A stretch of 64,000 bases of DNA, from the NCBI RefSeq assembly GCF_024296925.1, contig NZ_CP101125.1, positions 1,366,501 to 1,430,500 on the forward strand. Reading direction: 5' to 3'. Both the position numbers and the translations under genes were made by a program. Positions 37,995-46,958 of this stretch are shown here, one piece after another. This DNA comes from Pseudomonas nunensis. GTDB taxonomy: Bacteria; Pseudomonadota; Gammaproteobacteria; Pseudomonadales; Pseudomonadaceae. Within the stretch, counting starts at the first letter, position 1. Each line of letters begins with the position of its first letter. Under the pieces are notes generated by a model. It ran no database searches and was not told where the DNA came from. It worked only from the letters and a program-made list of their open reading frames with translations.

Positions 37995-38531
37995 ATGCAC
38001 ATGCTCGTATCAAGGATAGGTTTGTCATTGCTCGGCCTGACGCTGGCATCCAGCGCCGTTGCGGCCACCACGGTCACCGGCCAGATCACCTCCAGCCTGA
38101 CCCTGATCAGCAGCTGTCAGGTCAACGGAGCCGGCGGGTCCAGCGGCCTGAACTTCGGTGCCTTGAACTTCGGCACGGCCAACAGCCTGTTCACCGAGGC
38201 CGACGCCCAAGTGTTGGGTGGCGGAGGCGGGGCGCTGTCGATTCTGTGTTCCAGCGGCACCACGCCAGCGGTGAAAGTCCGGGCCGGCAGCCATGACGGA
38301 CAGTCTCCCGGAGGTGCCCGTGCCCTGGCCGATGGCAGCGGCAACTTCGTGCCTTACGACTTGTACACCGACGCCGGTCATTCGCAGATCCTGGCCATCG
38401 ACGGGGTGATCAACCTCGCTGCCAGTACCGGTGTGGCGCAGACCGTGAATATCTACGGCAAGGCCGTGGGCAAAGCCGGATTGCCGGCCGGGACCTACAC
38501 CGACACCGTCGCCGTCGAACTGACGTTCTAA
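37995..38531 (+). CDS. spore-coat-U pilin-like subunit 3
   Basis: 178 aa. Signal peptide to ASSAVA, then TGQITSSLTLISSCQVNG, close in form to subunit 2, with LNFGALNFGTANSL and a final AGTYTDTVAVELTF donor-strand segment. AGAGGACGG precedes the ATG. It starts 20 nt after the subunit 2 stop in the same operon. Confidence 0.8.
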   Translation: MHMLVSRIGLSLLGLTLASSAVAATTVTGQITSSLTLISSCQVNGAGGSSGLNFGALNFGTANSLFTEADAQVLGGGGGALSILCSSGTTPAVKVRAGSHDGQSPGGARALADGSGNFVPYDLYTDAGHSQILAIDGVINLAASTGVAQTVNIYGKAVGKAGLPAGTYTDTVAVELTF

Positions 38532-38535
38532 GGTC

Positions 38536-39036
38536 ATGCCCCGCCATGGATGGGCGGCGCTGGTCCTGCTCTGTGCGAGCAGCGTGCCGTTGCCGCTGGC
38601 AGCGGTGACCAGCCAGAGCTTCCAGGTCAGCGCCACGGTGACGGCCGGCTGCCTGGTGGTGGGCGGGGTGTCGAACTACGGCGGCCTGAATTTCGGCAGT
38701 CGCTCGGCCCTGTCCACCAATACGGTGCAGGTGGCGTTGACCGGTGGCGTGCAGTTGCAATGCACGCCGGGGGTGACGCTGAACATGAGCGTCGATGGCG
38801 GCCAGTACAACAGCAGCGGCCGGCACATGCAGCGCAGCACCGGCGGTAACCGGGTGGCGTATGCGCTGTTTCGCGATGCTGCGTTCAGCCAGAGCCTCGG
38901 TATCGGCCAGAGCGTGGCGGTGGCCTACACCGATGCGAACAACATCAGCCTGCCGATTTACGGTCAGGTGCAGTTACCAGGCAATCAGCCTGGGGGGACG
39001 TACAGCGATGTGCTGCAGGTGCAGTTGTCGTGGTAA
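38536..39036 (+). CDS. spore-coat-U pilin-like subunit 4
   Basis: 166 aa. Signal peptide ending PLAAV, then TSQSFQVSATVTAGCLVVGGVSNYGGLNFGS, with a C-terminal GGTYSDVLQVQLSW. It begins 4 nt after subunit 3, so translation is probably coupled. Csu loci in Acinetobacter have three such small subunits before the chaperone; here there are four. Confidence 0.8.
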   Translation: MPRHGWAALVLLCASSVPLPLAAVTSQSFQVSATVTAGCLVVGGVSNYGGLNFGSRSALSTNTVQVALTGGVQLQCTPGVTLNMSVDGGQYNSSGRHMQRSTGGNRVAYALFRDAAFSQSLGIGQSVAVAYTDANNISLPIYGQVQLPGNQPGGTYSDVLQVQLSW

Positions 39037-39063
39037 TGCGCGGTTTTGAAAAGGAGCGGGCAA

Positions 39064-39837
39064 ATGGGGTCGCAGGTCTTGCGCAGCATGGGGTTGGCGC
39101 TTGTGTTTCTCGGGGTGGCCAAAGTACAGGCCGCCAGTTCGGTGCTGATCTGGCCGATCGATCCGGTGCTGGAGGCCGATCAACAGGCCAGTGCCTTGTG
39201 GCTGGAAAACCGTGGCAGCGAGACGGCCAATTTGCAGGTGCGGGTGTTCGCGTGGAGCCAGAGTGGTTTCGGCGACCAGTACCAGAACCAGCGCGACGTG
39301 ATCGGCAGTCCGCCGGTGGCGAAGATCGAACCGGGCCAGAAACAACTGGTGCGCCTGACCCGCACCCGGGAGATCCCGCCGGGGCAGGAACTGGCCTACC
39401 GCATCATCATCGATGAAATTCCCTCTGCAACACCGCCCGCGGCTGAAGACGGCAAGACCGCGGCGGCGATCCGTTTTCAGATGCGTTATTCAGTGCCGCT
39501 ATTTGCCTACGGGGCCGGGCTGTGGAGCAAGGAAGACGCGACCCGCAAACGCGATCCCAAAGGCGTGGGCGTACCGGACCTGAGTTGGCGCAGCGTGGCG
39601 GTGGACGGTCGCTCGTACGTGGAAGTGCGCAACCAGGGCGCGGTGCATGCGCGGTTGACCGATGTTGCATTGAAGCAGGGCGGGCAGAGCAAACCGTTGG
39701 TGGAAGGGTTGCTCGGTTATGTGCTGCCGGGGGCGGTCATGCGCTGGCCAGCGCCGGGGGCGATTGCCGGGGAATCGGCGTTGCAGGTGCGGGTCAACGG
39801 CGCGGCGCAACTGCAAAGCGTTTCTCCAGCACGCTGA
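39064..39837 (+). CDS. periplasmic pilus chaperone (CsuC/CupE4-like)
   Basis: The ATG at 39064 follows AAGGAG; an upstream in-frame ATG at 39046 lacks one. Signal peptide to VQA, then SSVLIWPIDPVLEADQQASALWLENRG, the N-terminal immunoglobulin-like domain, with KQLVRLTRTREIPPGQELAYRIIIDEIP as the chaperone F1-G1 region. It would hold pilin subunits in the periplasm for the usher. 257 aa. Confidence 0.88.
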   Translation: MGSQVLRSMGLALVFLGVAKVQAASSVLIWPIDPVLEADQQASALWLENRGSETANLQVRVFAWSQSGFGDQYQNQRDVIGSPPVAKIEPGQKQLVRLTRTREIPPGQELAYRIIIDEIPSATPPAAEDGKTAAAIRFQMRYSVPLFAYGAGLWSKEDATRKRDPKGVGVPDLSWRSVAVDGRSYVEVRNQGAVHARLTDVALKQGGQSKPLVEGLLGYVLPGAVMRWPAPGAIAGESALQVRVNGAAQLQSVSPAR

Positions 39838-39840
39838 CCC

Positions 39841-39987
39841 GTAGCAGCTGTCGAGCAACGCGAGGCAGCGTTCGGCGGCGAAGCCGTCGTGAAATCAGTC
39901 TGTGCGGTGTCTCAGGTAGACCGTGTTTGCAGGGTTTACGACGGCTTCGCCGCCGAACGCTGCCTCGCGTTGCTCGACAGCTGCTAC
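39841..39987. repeat. large REP pair inside the pilus operon
   Basis: Arms of about 55 bp (GTAGCAGCTGTCGAGCAACG... and ...CGTTGCTCGACAGCTGCTAC), with the GGCAGCGTTCGGCGGCGAAGC core of the second REP type, separate the chaperone and usher genes. Confidence 0.92.
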
Positions 39988-40043
39988 CAGGCACTGCAAA
40001 TGGATTTAGGAGGGCACGGTCCATTGACGGACAAAAAGCGCGA

Positions 40044-42401
40044 ATGAGCCAGGGTTGGGCTCGCAGTTTCCAGTGTCCGTTGTGGGCTGCGACCTGCGCA
40101 TGCTGGCTGATGATCGTCCCGCGCACCGAGGCCGGCGATTTACCGCCGCCGCCCAGCGGCATGGAGGCCGTGGCCGATGCACAGTTGTTTCTGGAGTTGG
40201 TGGTCAATCAGATGAATACCGGACGAGTCGTCGCGGTGGAGCAGCGGGGCGGGAGGTTCTTCCTGCCGGCCACGGCGCTGCGCGACAGCGGCATGCAACT
40301 GCCGGATAACATCAGCGCCGAAGTCGACCTCGACAGCCTGTCGGGCCTGCACAGCGAGTACGACAGTGCCGGTCAACGCCTGCTGCTCAACGTGCCGCCA
40401 GATTGGCTGCCGGAACAGTTCGTCGGCAACCGCGAGGTCTATCCTCGCACCCCGGCACTCAGCAGTTTCGGGGCCTTGCTCAACTATGACCTGTACCTCA
40501 ACGACACCGACGATGCTGGCACTTACCTTGCGGCGTGGAACGAAGTGCGGCTGTTCGACAGTTGGGGCACGCTGTCCAACACCGGGCAATACCGCCGCAC
40601 CTTGTCGGGTGATGCGGTCAGCACGTTGAACAACGGTTACCTGCGCTACGACACCACCTGGCGTTTTTCCGATGACGAGCGACTGCTGACCTATGAGGCC
40701 GGCGACCTGGTCAGTGGCGCGTTGCCGTGGAGCAGTTCGGTACGACTCGGCGGGGTGCAGCTATCGCGGGACTTCGGTGTACGCCCGGATCTGGTGACCT
40801 ATCCGCTGCCGCAATTCGCCGGGGAAGCGGCGGTGCCATCCTCGGTGGACCTGTTTATCAACGGCTACAAATCCAGCAGCGCCGACCTGCAACCCGGGCC
40901 CTACACGCTGACCAATATTCCGTTCATTAACGGCGCTGGCGAAGCAGTCGTCGTCACCACGGATGCCCTGGGTCGGCAGGTCTCGACCACGGTGCCGTTC
41001 TACGTCACCAGCAGTTTGCTGCAAAAAGGCTTGAGCGATTTTTCCGTGGCCGCCGGTACGCTGCGTCGCGACTACGGCCTCCAGGATTTCAGCTACGGGC
41101 CGGGCGTCACCTCTGGCAGTCTGCGTTACGGCGTGAGCGACAACTTCACCCTGGAAAGCCACGCCGAAGCTTCGGACTCGCTCACCCTCGGCGGTGTGGG
41201 CGGCAATCTGCGCCTGGGCAATTTCGGCGTGCTCAACACCGCCCTCAGCCAAAGTCAGTTCGATAGCGAAAGCGGCCAGCAATTGAGCCTCGGCTATCAG
41301 TACAGCAGCCAGCGCTACAGCTTTTCTTATCAACGTTTGCAACGGCGTGACCAATACGCCGACCTGACAGTAATCGACAGCCCCTACACGACCCTGAGCA
41401 AACGCAGCGAACAGGCGACCCTGAGCCTCAACCTCGATACTTGGGGCAGCCTCGGTGTCGGCTATTTCGATGTGCGCGCGGCGGACGATTCGCGCACGCG
41501 TTTGCTCAACCTGACCTGGAGCAAACCACTGTGGCGCAACACCAGTTTCTACCTGTCGGGCAACCGCGAGATCGGTGACAGCAACTGGGCGGTGCAGGCG
41601 CAATTGGTGATTCCGTTCGACCTGCGGGGCAGCCTGGCCATCAGCAGCGAGCGCAGCAAAACCGGGCAAAGTCAGCAGCGGGTCAATTACAGTCGCGCCG
41701 TGCCCACCGAAGGCGGGCTCGGTTTCAACCTTGGATACGCCCAAGGCGATGGGCCGGCTTATCGTCAGGCTGACCTGACCTGGCGTCTGCAATCGGTGCA
41801 ATTGCAGGCCGGCGTCTACGGCACCAGCGAGGCCGAAACCCGTTGGGCCGATGCCAGCGGTTCGCTGGTGTGGATGGACCGTCAGGTGTTCGCCGCCAAC
41901 CGTATCGACGATGCCTTCGTAGTGGTCAGCACCGATGGTTATGCGGACATTCCGGTGCGCTACGAAAACCAGCAGGTCGGACAGACCGATCGCAACGGCC
42001 ATCTACTCGTACCGTGGAGCAGCGCGTATTACCGCGGAAAATACGAAATCGATCCGCTGAACCTGCCAGCCAACGTGCGTAGCCCCAATGTCGAACAGCG
42101 CATCGCGGTGCGTCGTGGCAGCGGTTATCTGCTGGAGTTTCCGTTGAGTCGGGTGATCGCCGCGAGCATCGTGTTGGTGGATGCGCAGCAGAAGGAATTG
42201 CCCTTGGGCAGTGGCGTCGTGCATGAGCAGAGCGGCACGCAAACCGTGGTCGGTTGGGACGGGTTGGTGTACCTGGAAAACCTTCAGGCGCAAAACAATT
42301 TGCGGGTGACCCTGGCCGACGGGGGCACCTGTCAGGTGCAGTTCGCCGTGGATATGCAGCAGCAACAGATTCCGCTGATCGGCCCGTTGGTGTGCCAATG
42401 A
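40044..42401 (+). CDS. outer-membrane usher (CsuD/CupE5-like)
   Basis: The ATG at 40044 gives 785 aa with a signal peptide (LWAATCACWLMIVPRTEA). The usher features are an N-terminal chaperone-binding segment (DAQLFLELVVNQMNTGRVVAVEQRGGRFFLPATALRDSG), a beta-barrel rich in alternating hydrophobic residues, and the C-terminal LVWMDRQVFAANRIDDAFVVVSTDGYADIPVRYEN plug/CTD region. The frame is open far upstream but through the REP pair, so the later start is right. Its stop overlaps the next gene. Confidence 0.9.
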   Translation: MSQGWARSFQCPLWAATCACWLMIVPRTEAGDLPPPPSGMEAVADAQLFLELVVNQMNTGRVVAVEQRGGRFFLPATALRDSGMQLPDNISAEVDLDSLSGLHSEYDSAGQRLLLNVPPDWLPEQFVGNREVYPRTPALSSFGALLNYDLYLNDTDDAGTYLAAWNEVRLFDSWGTLSNTGQYRRTLSGDAVSTLNNGYLRYDTTWRFSDDERLLTYEAGDLVSGALPWSSSVRLGGVQLSRDFGVRPDLVTYPLPQFAGEAAVPSSVDLFINGYKSSSADLQPGPYTLTNIPFINGAGEAVVVTTDALGRQVSTTVPFYVTSSLLQKGLSDFSVAAGTLRRDYGLQDFSYGPGVTSGSLRYGVSDNFTLESHAEASDSLTLGGVGGNLRLGNFGVLNTALSQSQFDSESGQQLSLGYQYSSQRYSFSYQRLQRRDQYADLTVIDSPYTTLSKRSEQATLSLNLDTWGSLGVGYFDVRAADDSRTRLLNLTWSKPLWRNTSFYLSGNREIGDSNWAVQAQLVIPFDLRGSLAISSERSKTGQSQQRVNYSRAVPTEGGLGFNLGYAQGDGPAYRQADLTWRLQSVQLQAGVYGTSEAETRWADASGSLVWMDRQVFAANRIDDAFVVVSTDGYADIPVRYENQQVGQTDRNGHLLVPWSSAYYRGKYEIDPLNLPANVRSPNVEQRIAVRRGSGYLLEFPLSRVIAASIVLVDAQQKELPLGSGVVHEQSGTQTVVGWDGLVYLENLQAQNNLRVTLADGGTCQVQFAVDMQQQQIPLIGPLVCQ

Positions 42402-43360
42402 AGTGGATGTTGTGGCTGGCGCTCTGGCTGCCGGGCTCGGTGTGGGCCTTGTGCTCGGTGGTCAGCACCTCGCCGGTGGCGTTTGGTTCTTTGAGTTCGA
42501 TTGCGGTGCGCACCACGTCGCAGTCCAGTTCCACCACCAACGCCGGGTTGAGTTGCACAGGTTCCTTGCTGTCGTTGCTGACCACCAACGATCACTTCTA
42601 CGCCACCGTCACTTCCACGCAGGCCGGGTTACTCGGCCCGACCGGCGATGTCATCGGCTACACGCTGTACGCCAACAACTCCACCAGTTACCCGCTGACC
42701 CGAGGCGTAGCGTTCGACTTTGCGCGCAACGGCATTATCGATGCGCTGGGATTGCTCGGCAGCGTGGTGCCGAAGACCGCGCCGATTTATCTGGGGACGA
42801 CGATTGGTAGCAACGTCGCGGCGGGGATCTACACGGAAACCCTGAGCATCGCCTGGAGCTGGAATTATTGCTCGGGCATCGGCATTGGCAACGTGTGCCT
42901 GGGTCGCGATATCAACAGCGGCAACACTACGTTGACGGTCAACCTGACGGTGGCCAACGACTGCACGATTACCGCGCCGAACATCAGCTTTGGTAGCGCT
43001 CCGGTAATCAGCGCGTTTACGCCGGTTACGGGGCAGACGATCAATCTGGCGTGCACCAAGGGCAGCGCCTACACCGTGGGCTTGAGCGATGGTCAGCAGG
43101 CGGTGAGTGTGGGTGGGCGGCGGCGGATGATTTCCGGGGGAAATTATCTGGCGTATGACATTTTCAAAAGCGCGGGTACCACGCGGTGGGGCAGTGTGGG
43201 CAGTGCGCGGCGGGCGAGTTCGGATGCGGAGGTGAATCCGGGGAATGGGTTGGGGACTGGCAGTCAGGTCTTCAACTACAACGCAAAAATCTATACCGAC
43301 CAGACCACACCGCCCGCCGGAACCTATCTGGACAGTGTGGTGCTCGACGTTGGCTTCTAA
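42398..43360 (+). CDS. two-domain spore-coat-U tip adhesin (CsuE/CupE6-like)
   Basis: The ATG at 42398 overlaps the usher stop by 3 nt (ATGA). The 320-aa protein has a signal peptide to VWA and two pilin-type domains: an N-terminal one (LCSVVSTSPVAFGSLSSI) that would be the receptor or hydrophobic adhesion tip, and a C-terminal one (NDCTITAPNISFGSAPVISAF ... GTYLDSVVLDVGF) that joins the fibre. Order and size fit CsuE. Confidence 0.88.
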   Translation: MKWMLWLALWLPGSVWALCSVVSTSPVAFGSLSSIAVRTTSQSSSTTNAGLSCTGSLLSLLTTNDHFYATVTSTQAGLLGPTGDVIGYTLYANNSTSYPLTRGVAFDFARNGIIDALGLLGSVVPKTAPIYLGTTIGSNVAAGIYTETLSIAWSWNYCSGIGIGNVCLGRDINSGNTTLTVNLTVANDCTITAPNISFGSAPVISAFTPVTGQTINLACTKGSAYTVGLSDGQQAVSVGGRRRMISGGNYLAYDIFKSAGTTRWGSVGSARRASSDAEVNPGNGLGTGSQVFNYNAKIYTDQTTPPAGTYLDSVVLDVGF

Positions 43361-43375
43361 TAATCCGCAATCCCT

Positions 43376-43448
43376 TGTGGGAGCGGGCTTGCTCGCGAAA
43401 GCGGTGTGTCATTCAGCATCAATGTTGACTGACACGACGCCTTCGCGA
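43376..43448. repeat. left part of a REP pair split by the IS element
   Basis: TGTGGGAGCGGGCTTGCTCGCGAA at 43376-43399 is the first REP; the facing REP begins GCCTTCGCGA at 43439-43448 and is cut there by the insertion. The rest of it (GAGCAAGCCCGCTCCCAC) resumes at 44731. Confidence 0.9.
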
Positions 43449-44729
43449 TGTAGAAACGGACACATCCTTTACGATTGAAACCGGGGACGTCCTTTACGTT
43501 TCTGCTGGCTTGAAAGGCGGGTTTCGCCGCTTTTCAGCCTGCCTAAAAGGTAGTTACAAAGGTAAATATCCCACACATCATCGTCCACTTCCTTGAGCCC
43601 TAACGCCTCACCTGCCAGGGATTCACTGACGAAAATCATCTTACCTTTCCATTTCATCGACCCATTCTGCCTGACCATGCGGATCGTCATGTCCGAAGCG
43701 TAAACGGCCTCGGGCACGTGTCCGTCGTACTGCCGTTGAGATGGCTCGTAGAGGGCCGCAGGAACTTTCATCTCTAAAGCCTTGTGTGGTCTTACGAAAT
43801 TGAACTCCTGTCGAAACTGTTCGAATGCCAACTGTTGCTCCACCAGATTACGTTCCGGTGCGTGAAGCAATGCAGCCTTGAGCGTTCGGTGCATGCGTTC
43901 ATGACGGCCATTCTGGTCAGGGCGCCCCGGCTGGATTCTCTCCGGATAGATCCCTAGTCGTATCCACCACGCCGCCAGACTGGATATGCGTGAAATACCG
44001 GTGGAGGCAAAGGGGGAGCCATTATCTGTGCGGATTACGTCAGGCAAACCGAACTCTCGAAATGCCCAGTCAAATCCTTCGCGGGCACCGGCAACGCTAC
44101 TCTGAGCCCTGCACAGCAATAAAAATCGGCTGACATGATCGGTAATGGTCAGTGGGTAACAACGTTGGCCGTTCTGAAGTGCGAAGTCTCCTTTGAAGTC
44201 CGCAGCCCATGTCTGATTAGGCGCAGTGGCATCGCGCAGCGGATTTTTCCCTGCTGGCGGACGATTGAGAAAGCGGCGTTTCTGCACCAGGCCTGCTCGT
44301 TTAAGCCACTCGCCTGCCGTGCTGACAGCTGGCCAAGACAACTCTGGGTGATCGATCCTGAGGTTATGCACCAGCTTCTCAGGCCCCCAACTGTGGTGCT
44401 CGCGCTTGTACGCGATTAGCAACTCAAGCACCTCGTCGCTGATTTTGAAGGGGCTCGTATGCGGGCGCCGTGACAACTCCTTTAACCCATCAACGCCATG
44501 TGCCTCGTAGCGTGCAAGCCATTTGTCCAACGTAGGCCGGCTGAGCCCGTAGTGACGGGCCAGCTCGATTTTTGAGTAGCTGCCTTGCAGCCAGTCGCCT
44601 ATGAGTTTGATTCGTTGATCCATCGGGGACTCTCGATTCCAGGGCATGGTCAGGCACCTCCTGACCGTATTTCACACCTGTAAAGGATGTCTCCGGTTTA
44701 AAACGTAAAGGATGTCTCCGGTTTCTACC
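43449..44729 (-). mobile_element. IS481-family insertion sequence, about 1.28 kb
   Basis: The left end begins TGTAGAAACGGACACATCC and the right end, read inward, TAGAAACCGGAGACATCC, giving imperfect terminal inverted repeats. Each end has two tandem copies of a motif (AAACCGGAGACATCCTTTACG-like). It encodes one transposase. The flanks are the two halves of one REP sequence, with CGA present on both sides as a possible 3-bp target duplication. Confidence 0.9.
43469..44647 (-). CDS. IS481-family transposase
   Basis: The ATG at 44645-44647 follows AGGAGGTG. The 392-aa protein has an N-terminal helix-turn-helix (YSKIELARHYGLSRPTLDKWLARYE) and a DDE integrase core: D in WAADFKGDFAL, D in DVIRTDNGSPFA and E in GRHERMHRTLKAAL. 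The reading frame is intact and the stop lies inside the left terminal repeat, so it may still be active. This family acts by cut-and-paste or copy mechanisms. Confidence 0.92.
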   Translation of the reverse strand: MPWNRESPMDQRIKLIGDWLQGSYSKIELARHYGLSRPTLDKWLARYEAHGVDGLKELSRRPHTSPFKISDEVLELLIAYKREHHSWGPEKLVHNLRIDHPELSWPAVSTAGEWLKRAGLVQKRRFLNRPPAGKNPLRDATAPNQTWAADFKGDFALQNGQRCYPLTITDHVSRFLLLCRAQSSVAGAREGFDWAFREFGLPDVIRTDNGSPFASTGISRISSLAAWWIRLGIYPERIQPGRPDQNGRHERMHRTLKAALLHAPERNLVEQQLAFEQFRQEFNFVRPHKALEMKVPAALYEPSQRQYDGHVPEAVYASDMTIRMVRQNGSMKWKGKMIFVSESLAGEALGLKEVDDDVWDIYLCNYLLGRLKSGETRLSSQQKRKGRPRFQS

Positions 44730-44752
44730 CGAGCAAGCCCGCTCCCACAGGG
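44730..44752. repeat. right part of the IS-split REP
   Basis: CGAGCAAGCCCGCTCCCACAGG resumes the REP interrupted at 43448. Confidence 0.9.
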
Positions 44753-44777
44753 TTTTGTGGTGTTTTGCCTAATGAAA

Positions 44778-45824
44778 CTAGCGCTCGATACTCCGATTCC
44801 ACCGCGCATTCCACGCCGGGCGCTGTTCGTTAACCTGGTCCCAATCAATCGCAATCGCCGTCTCCAGGTACTTCTTCATAGCCTCAACCTGGCCACGGGT
44901 TTTATCGGTGGTCGGGGTGTTGGGATTCGACGGAATCTGGTCGCCATCTTCAAGCGCAGCCGCTTGCGCATCCGGGGTCAGCAGGAACGCTGCGAGTTTT
45001 TGCGCCAGTTCCGGTTGGGTGTTGTTGGCGATCGCGCATTCGGCGACGTTGAGCACCACGGCGCCTTCTTTCGGCTGCGCATATTCCACCGGCATGCCCT
45101 TGAGTTTCAGCGCGGTGACCTGGGTCGGGGTCAGCGGGAACAGCGCCGCTTCGTCGGTTTGCAGCATTTCGGAGATTTTCGCCGAGCTCGGGATGTACTC
45201 CAAAACGTTGCGCCCCACGGTGTTCGGCCAAGCCTTGAAGCCCGGTTCGACGTCGGTTTCGCTGCCGCCCTGGATCCGGTTGAACATCAGGAAACCGTGC
45301 AAACCGAAGGTCGAGGAAGCCATCGACTGGAACACCACTTTTTCCTTGAAACGCGGGTCGGCGAGGTCCATCCACGAGGTCGGCGCGGCCCAACCTTTTT
45401 CCTTGAACAGACGCGTGTTGTACGCCAGCCCGGTGACGCCGAGGCTGACCGCCACGGCCTCATCCTTGATCCGGCCCTTGGCCGGGATTTGCGCCAGGGT
45501 CGGGCTGTCGGCGAGTTTGTCGCACAGGCCCATGGAGATGGCGCGGTACATGATGCCGTCGTCGAGGAACATCACGTGCAATTGCGGGTTGCCCTTGCTG
45601 GCCTGGACCTTGGCCAGGATGTCGGCGGAAGTCCCCGGCACGATCACGACTTTGACGTTGTTGGCTTTCTCGAACACCGGCAGCACCTTGTCGGCGTAGA
45701 GCCGCTCCATGGTCCCGCCGTTCATGCCCAGGTAAAGCGTCGGTTCGGCCTGGGCCTGGGTGACCGTGAGCAGGGCGCCCATGCAGGACAATCCGAGCAG
45801 TGCAGTACGTTTGAGGTTATTCAT
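44778..45824 (-). CDS. ABC transporter substrate-binding protein, polyamine/iron type
   Basis: The 348-aa protein has a Sec signal peptide (ALLGLSCMGALLTVTQAQA) and a periplasmic type II binding fold (LGMNGGTMERLYADKVLPVFEKANNVKVVIVPGTSADILAKVQ ... LGVTGLAYNTRLFKEKGW). It is the last gene of the operon, 18 nt after the FAD oxidoreductase. With the two permeases and ATPase it completes an importer of the spermidine/putrescine (PotD-like) class. The ligand is unknown. Confidence 0.85.
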   Translation of the reverse strand: MNNLKRTALLGLSCMGALLTVTQAQAEPTLYLGMNGGTMERLYADKVLPVFEKANNVKVVIVPGTSADILAKVQASKGNPQLHVMFLDDGIMYRAISMGLCDKLADSPTLAQIPAKGRIKDEAVAVSLGVTGLAYNTRLFKEKGWAAPTSWMDLADPRFKEKVVFQSMASSTFGLHGFLMFNRIQGGSETDVEPGFKAWPNTVGRNVLEYIPSSAKISEMLQTDEAALFPLTPTQVTALKLKGMPVEYAQPKEGAVVLNVAECAIANNTQPELAQKLAAFLLTPDAQAAALEDGDQIPSNPNTPTTDKTRGQVEAMKKYLETAIAIDWDQVNEQRPAWNARWNRSIER

Positions 45825-45842
45825 TGGCGCGACCTTCCTCTA

Positions 45843-46958
45843 TCAAGCAACGGAGATGGAGTGAAACCGGGTGATGGAAAACGCATCCAGCGACGTTTTT
45901 GACGCGCCGCTGCAGATGATTTCGGTGAGCGCCAGGCCCACCGCCGGGCCGATCTGGAAACCGGCGCCGGCAAAGCCAAACCCGTGCAACAAACCGGGTT
46001 GGGTGCCGCTGTGCCCGATCACCGGTTGGCGGTCGGGCAGATAACCTTCGGTGCCACTCCAGGTGCGAATCGCCTGGGCACCTTCAAGAAACGGATAGAG
46101 CTCGACGGCTTGGCGGAGGATTTCCAGCACCGCGTTCTGGCCGGGCCGCGCGCGAGCGTCGTCGAGGGCGAAACCCTGGCCACCACCGAGCACGCAGTTG
46201 CCGCGAGCGACCTGGCGGGCATAGATGCCACCGCCCTCGACCCCGGTGCTGGCGTTCATCACCAGCGGCAACGGTTCGGTGACCAGCATCGCCGGGTGCC
46301 CGGCATGCATTGGCACCGCTTCGCCAAATTGTTCAGCCAGTTTGCCGGCCCAGGCCCCGGCGCAATTCAGCAGCCACGGCGCGCGGAGTTTGAGGCCGTT
46401 CGCGGTACTGACGTGAAAGCGCTGGCCGTCGTGTTCGACTTGGGTGACCGCGCATTGCTCATGAATTTGCGCGCCGTGTCGCCGCGCCGTCTGGGCAAAC
46501 GCTGGCGATACCAGTCGCGGATTGGAGTGACCGTCATCGGGGCAGAACGACGCGCCGGCTGCCACATCACCGACCCATGGGAACCGTGCGCGCAACTCGT
46601 CACGTTCGAGGATCTGCAAGTCGAGGCCGAAACCCTGGCTGCTGGCGGCGTAATCCTGCAAGGCGCGCAGGTCGTTGAGGCTGCGGGCCAGTTTTAGGTG
46701 TCCGCTGCGCTGGTATTCGCCATCGATGCCGATCAATTGCGGCAGTTGGGCCCACAGTTCATGGGCCTGTTGCGACAGCGGCAGTTGCGACAACGGCCGG
46801 CCTTGGCGTCGTACGCCGCCGTAGTTCACGCCGCTGGAGTGGGAACCGCAAAAGTCCCGTTCCAGCAACGCCACGCGGCGGCCAGCCTTACTGAGAAACA
46901 GTGCCGCCGAGGCGCCGACAATCCCGCCGCCAATGATGATTGCATCGACTTCGATCAT
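45843..46958 (-). CDS. FAD-dependent oxidoreductase, catalytic subunit (DAO family)
   Basis: The ATG at 46956-46958 overlaps the stop of the preceding gene by 4 nt (ATGA). The 371-aa protein has the FAD motif IIIGGGIVGASAALFLSKAG and the DAO C-terminal GFAGAGFQIGPAVGLALTE. In the OoxB/HcnC/D-hydroxyproline dehydrogenase type of enzyme this subunit oxidises the substrate amine, with the two adjacent subunits carrying electrons. It is probably the catalytic part here. Confidence 0.85.
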   Translation of the reverse strand: MIEVDAIIIGGGIVGASAALFLSKAGRRVALLERDFCGSHSSGVNYGGVRRQGRPLSQLPLSQQAHELWAQLPQLIGIDGEYQRSGHLKLARSLNDLRALQDYAASSQGFGLDLQILERDELRARFPWVGDVAAGASFCPDDGHSNPRLVSPAFAQTARRHGAQIHEQCAVTQVEHDGQRFHVSTANGLKLRAPWLLNCAGAWAGKLAEQFGEAVPMHAGHPAMLVTEPLPLVMNASTGVEGGGIYARQVARGNCVLGGGQGFALDDARARPGQNAVLEILRQAVELYPFLEGAQAIRTWSGTEGYLPDRQPVIGHSGTQPGLLHGFGFAGAGFQIGPAVGLALTEIICSGASKTSLDAFSITRFHSISVA

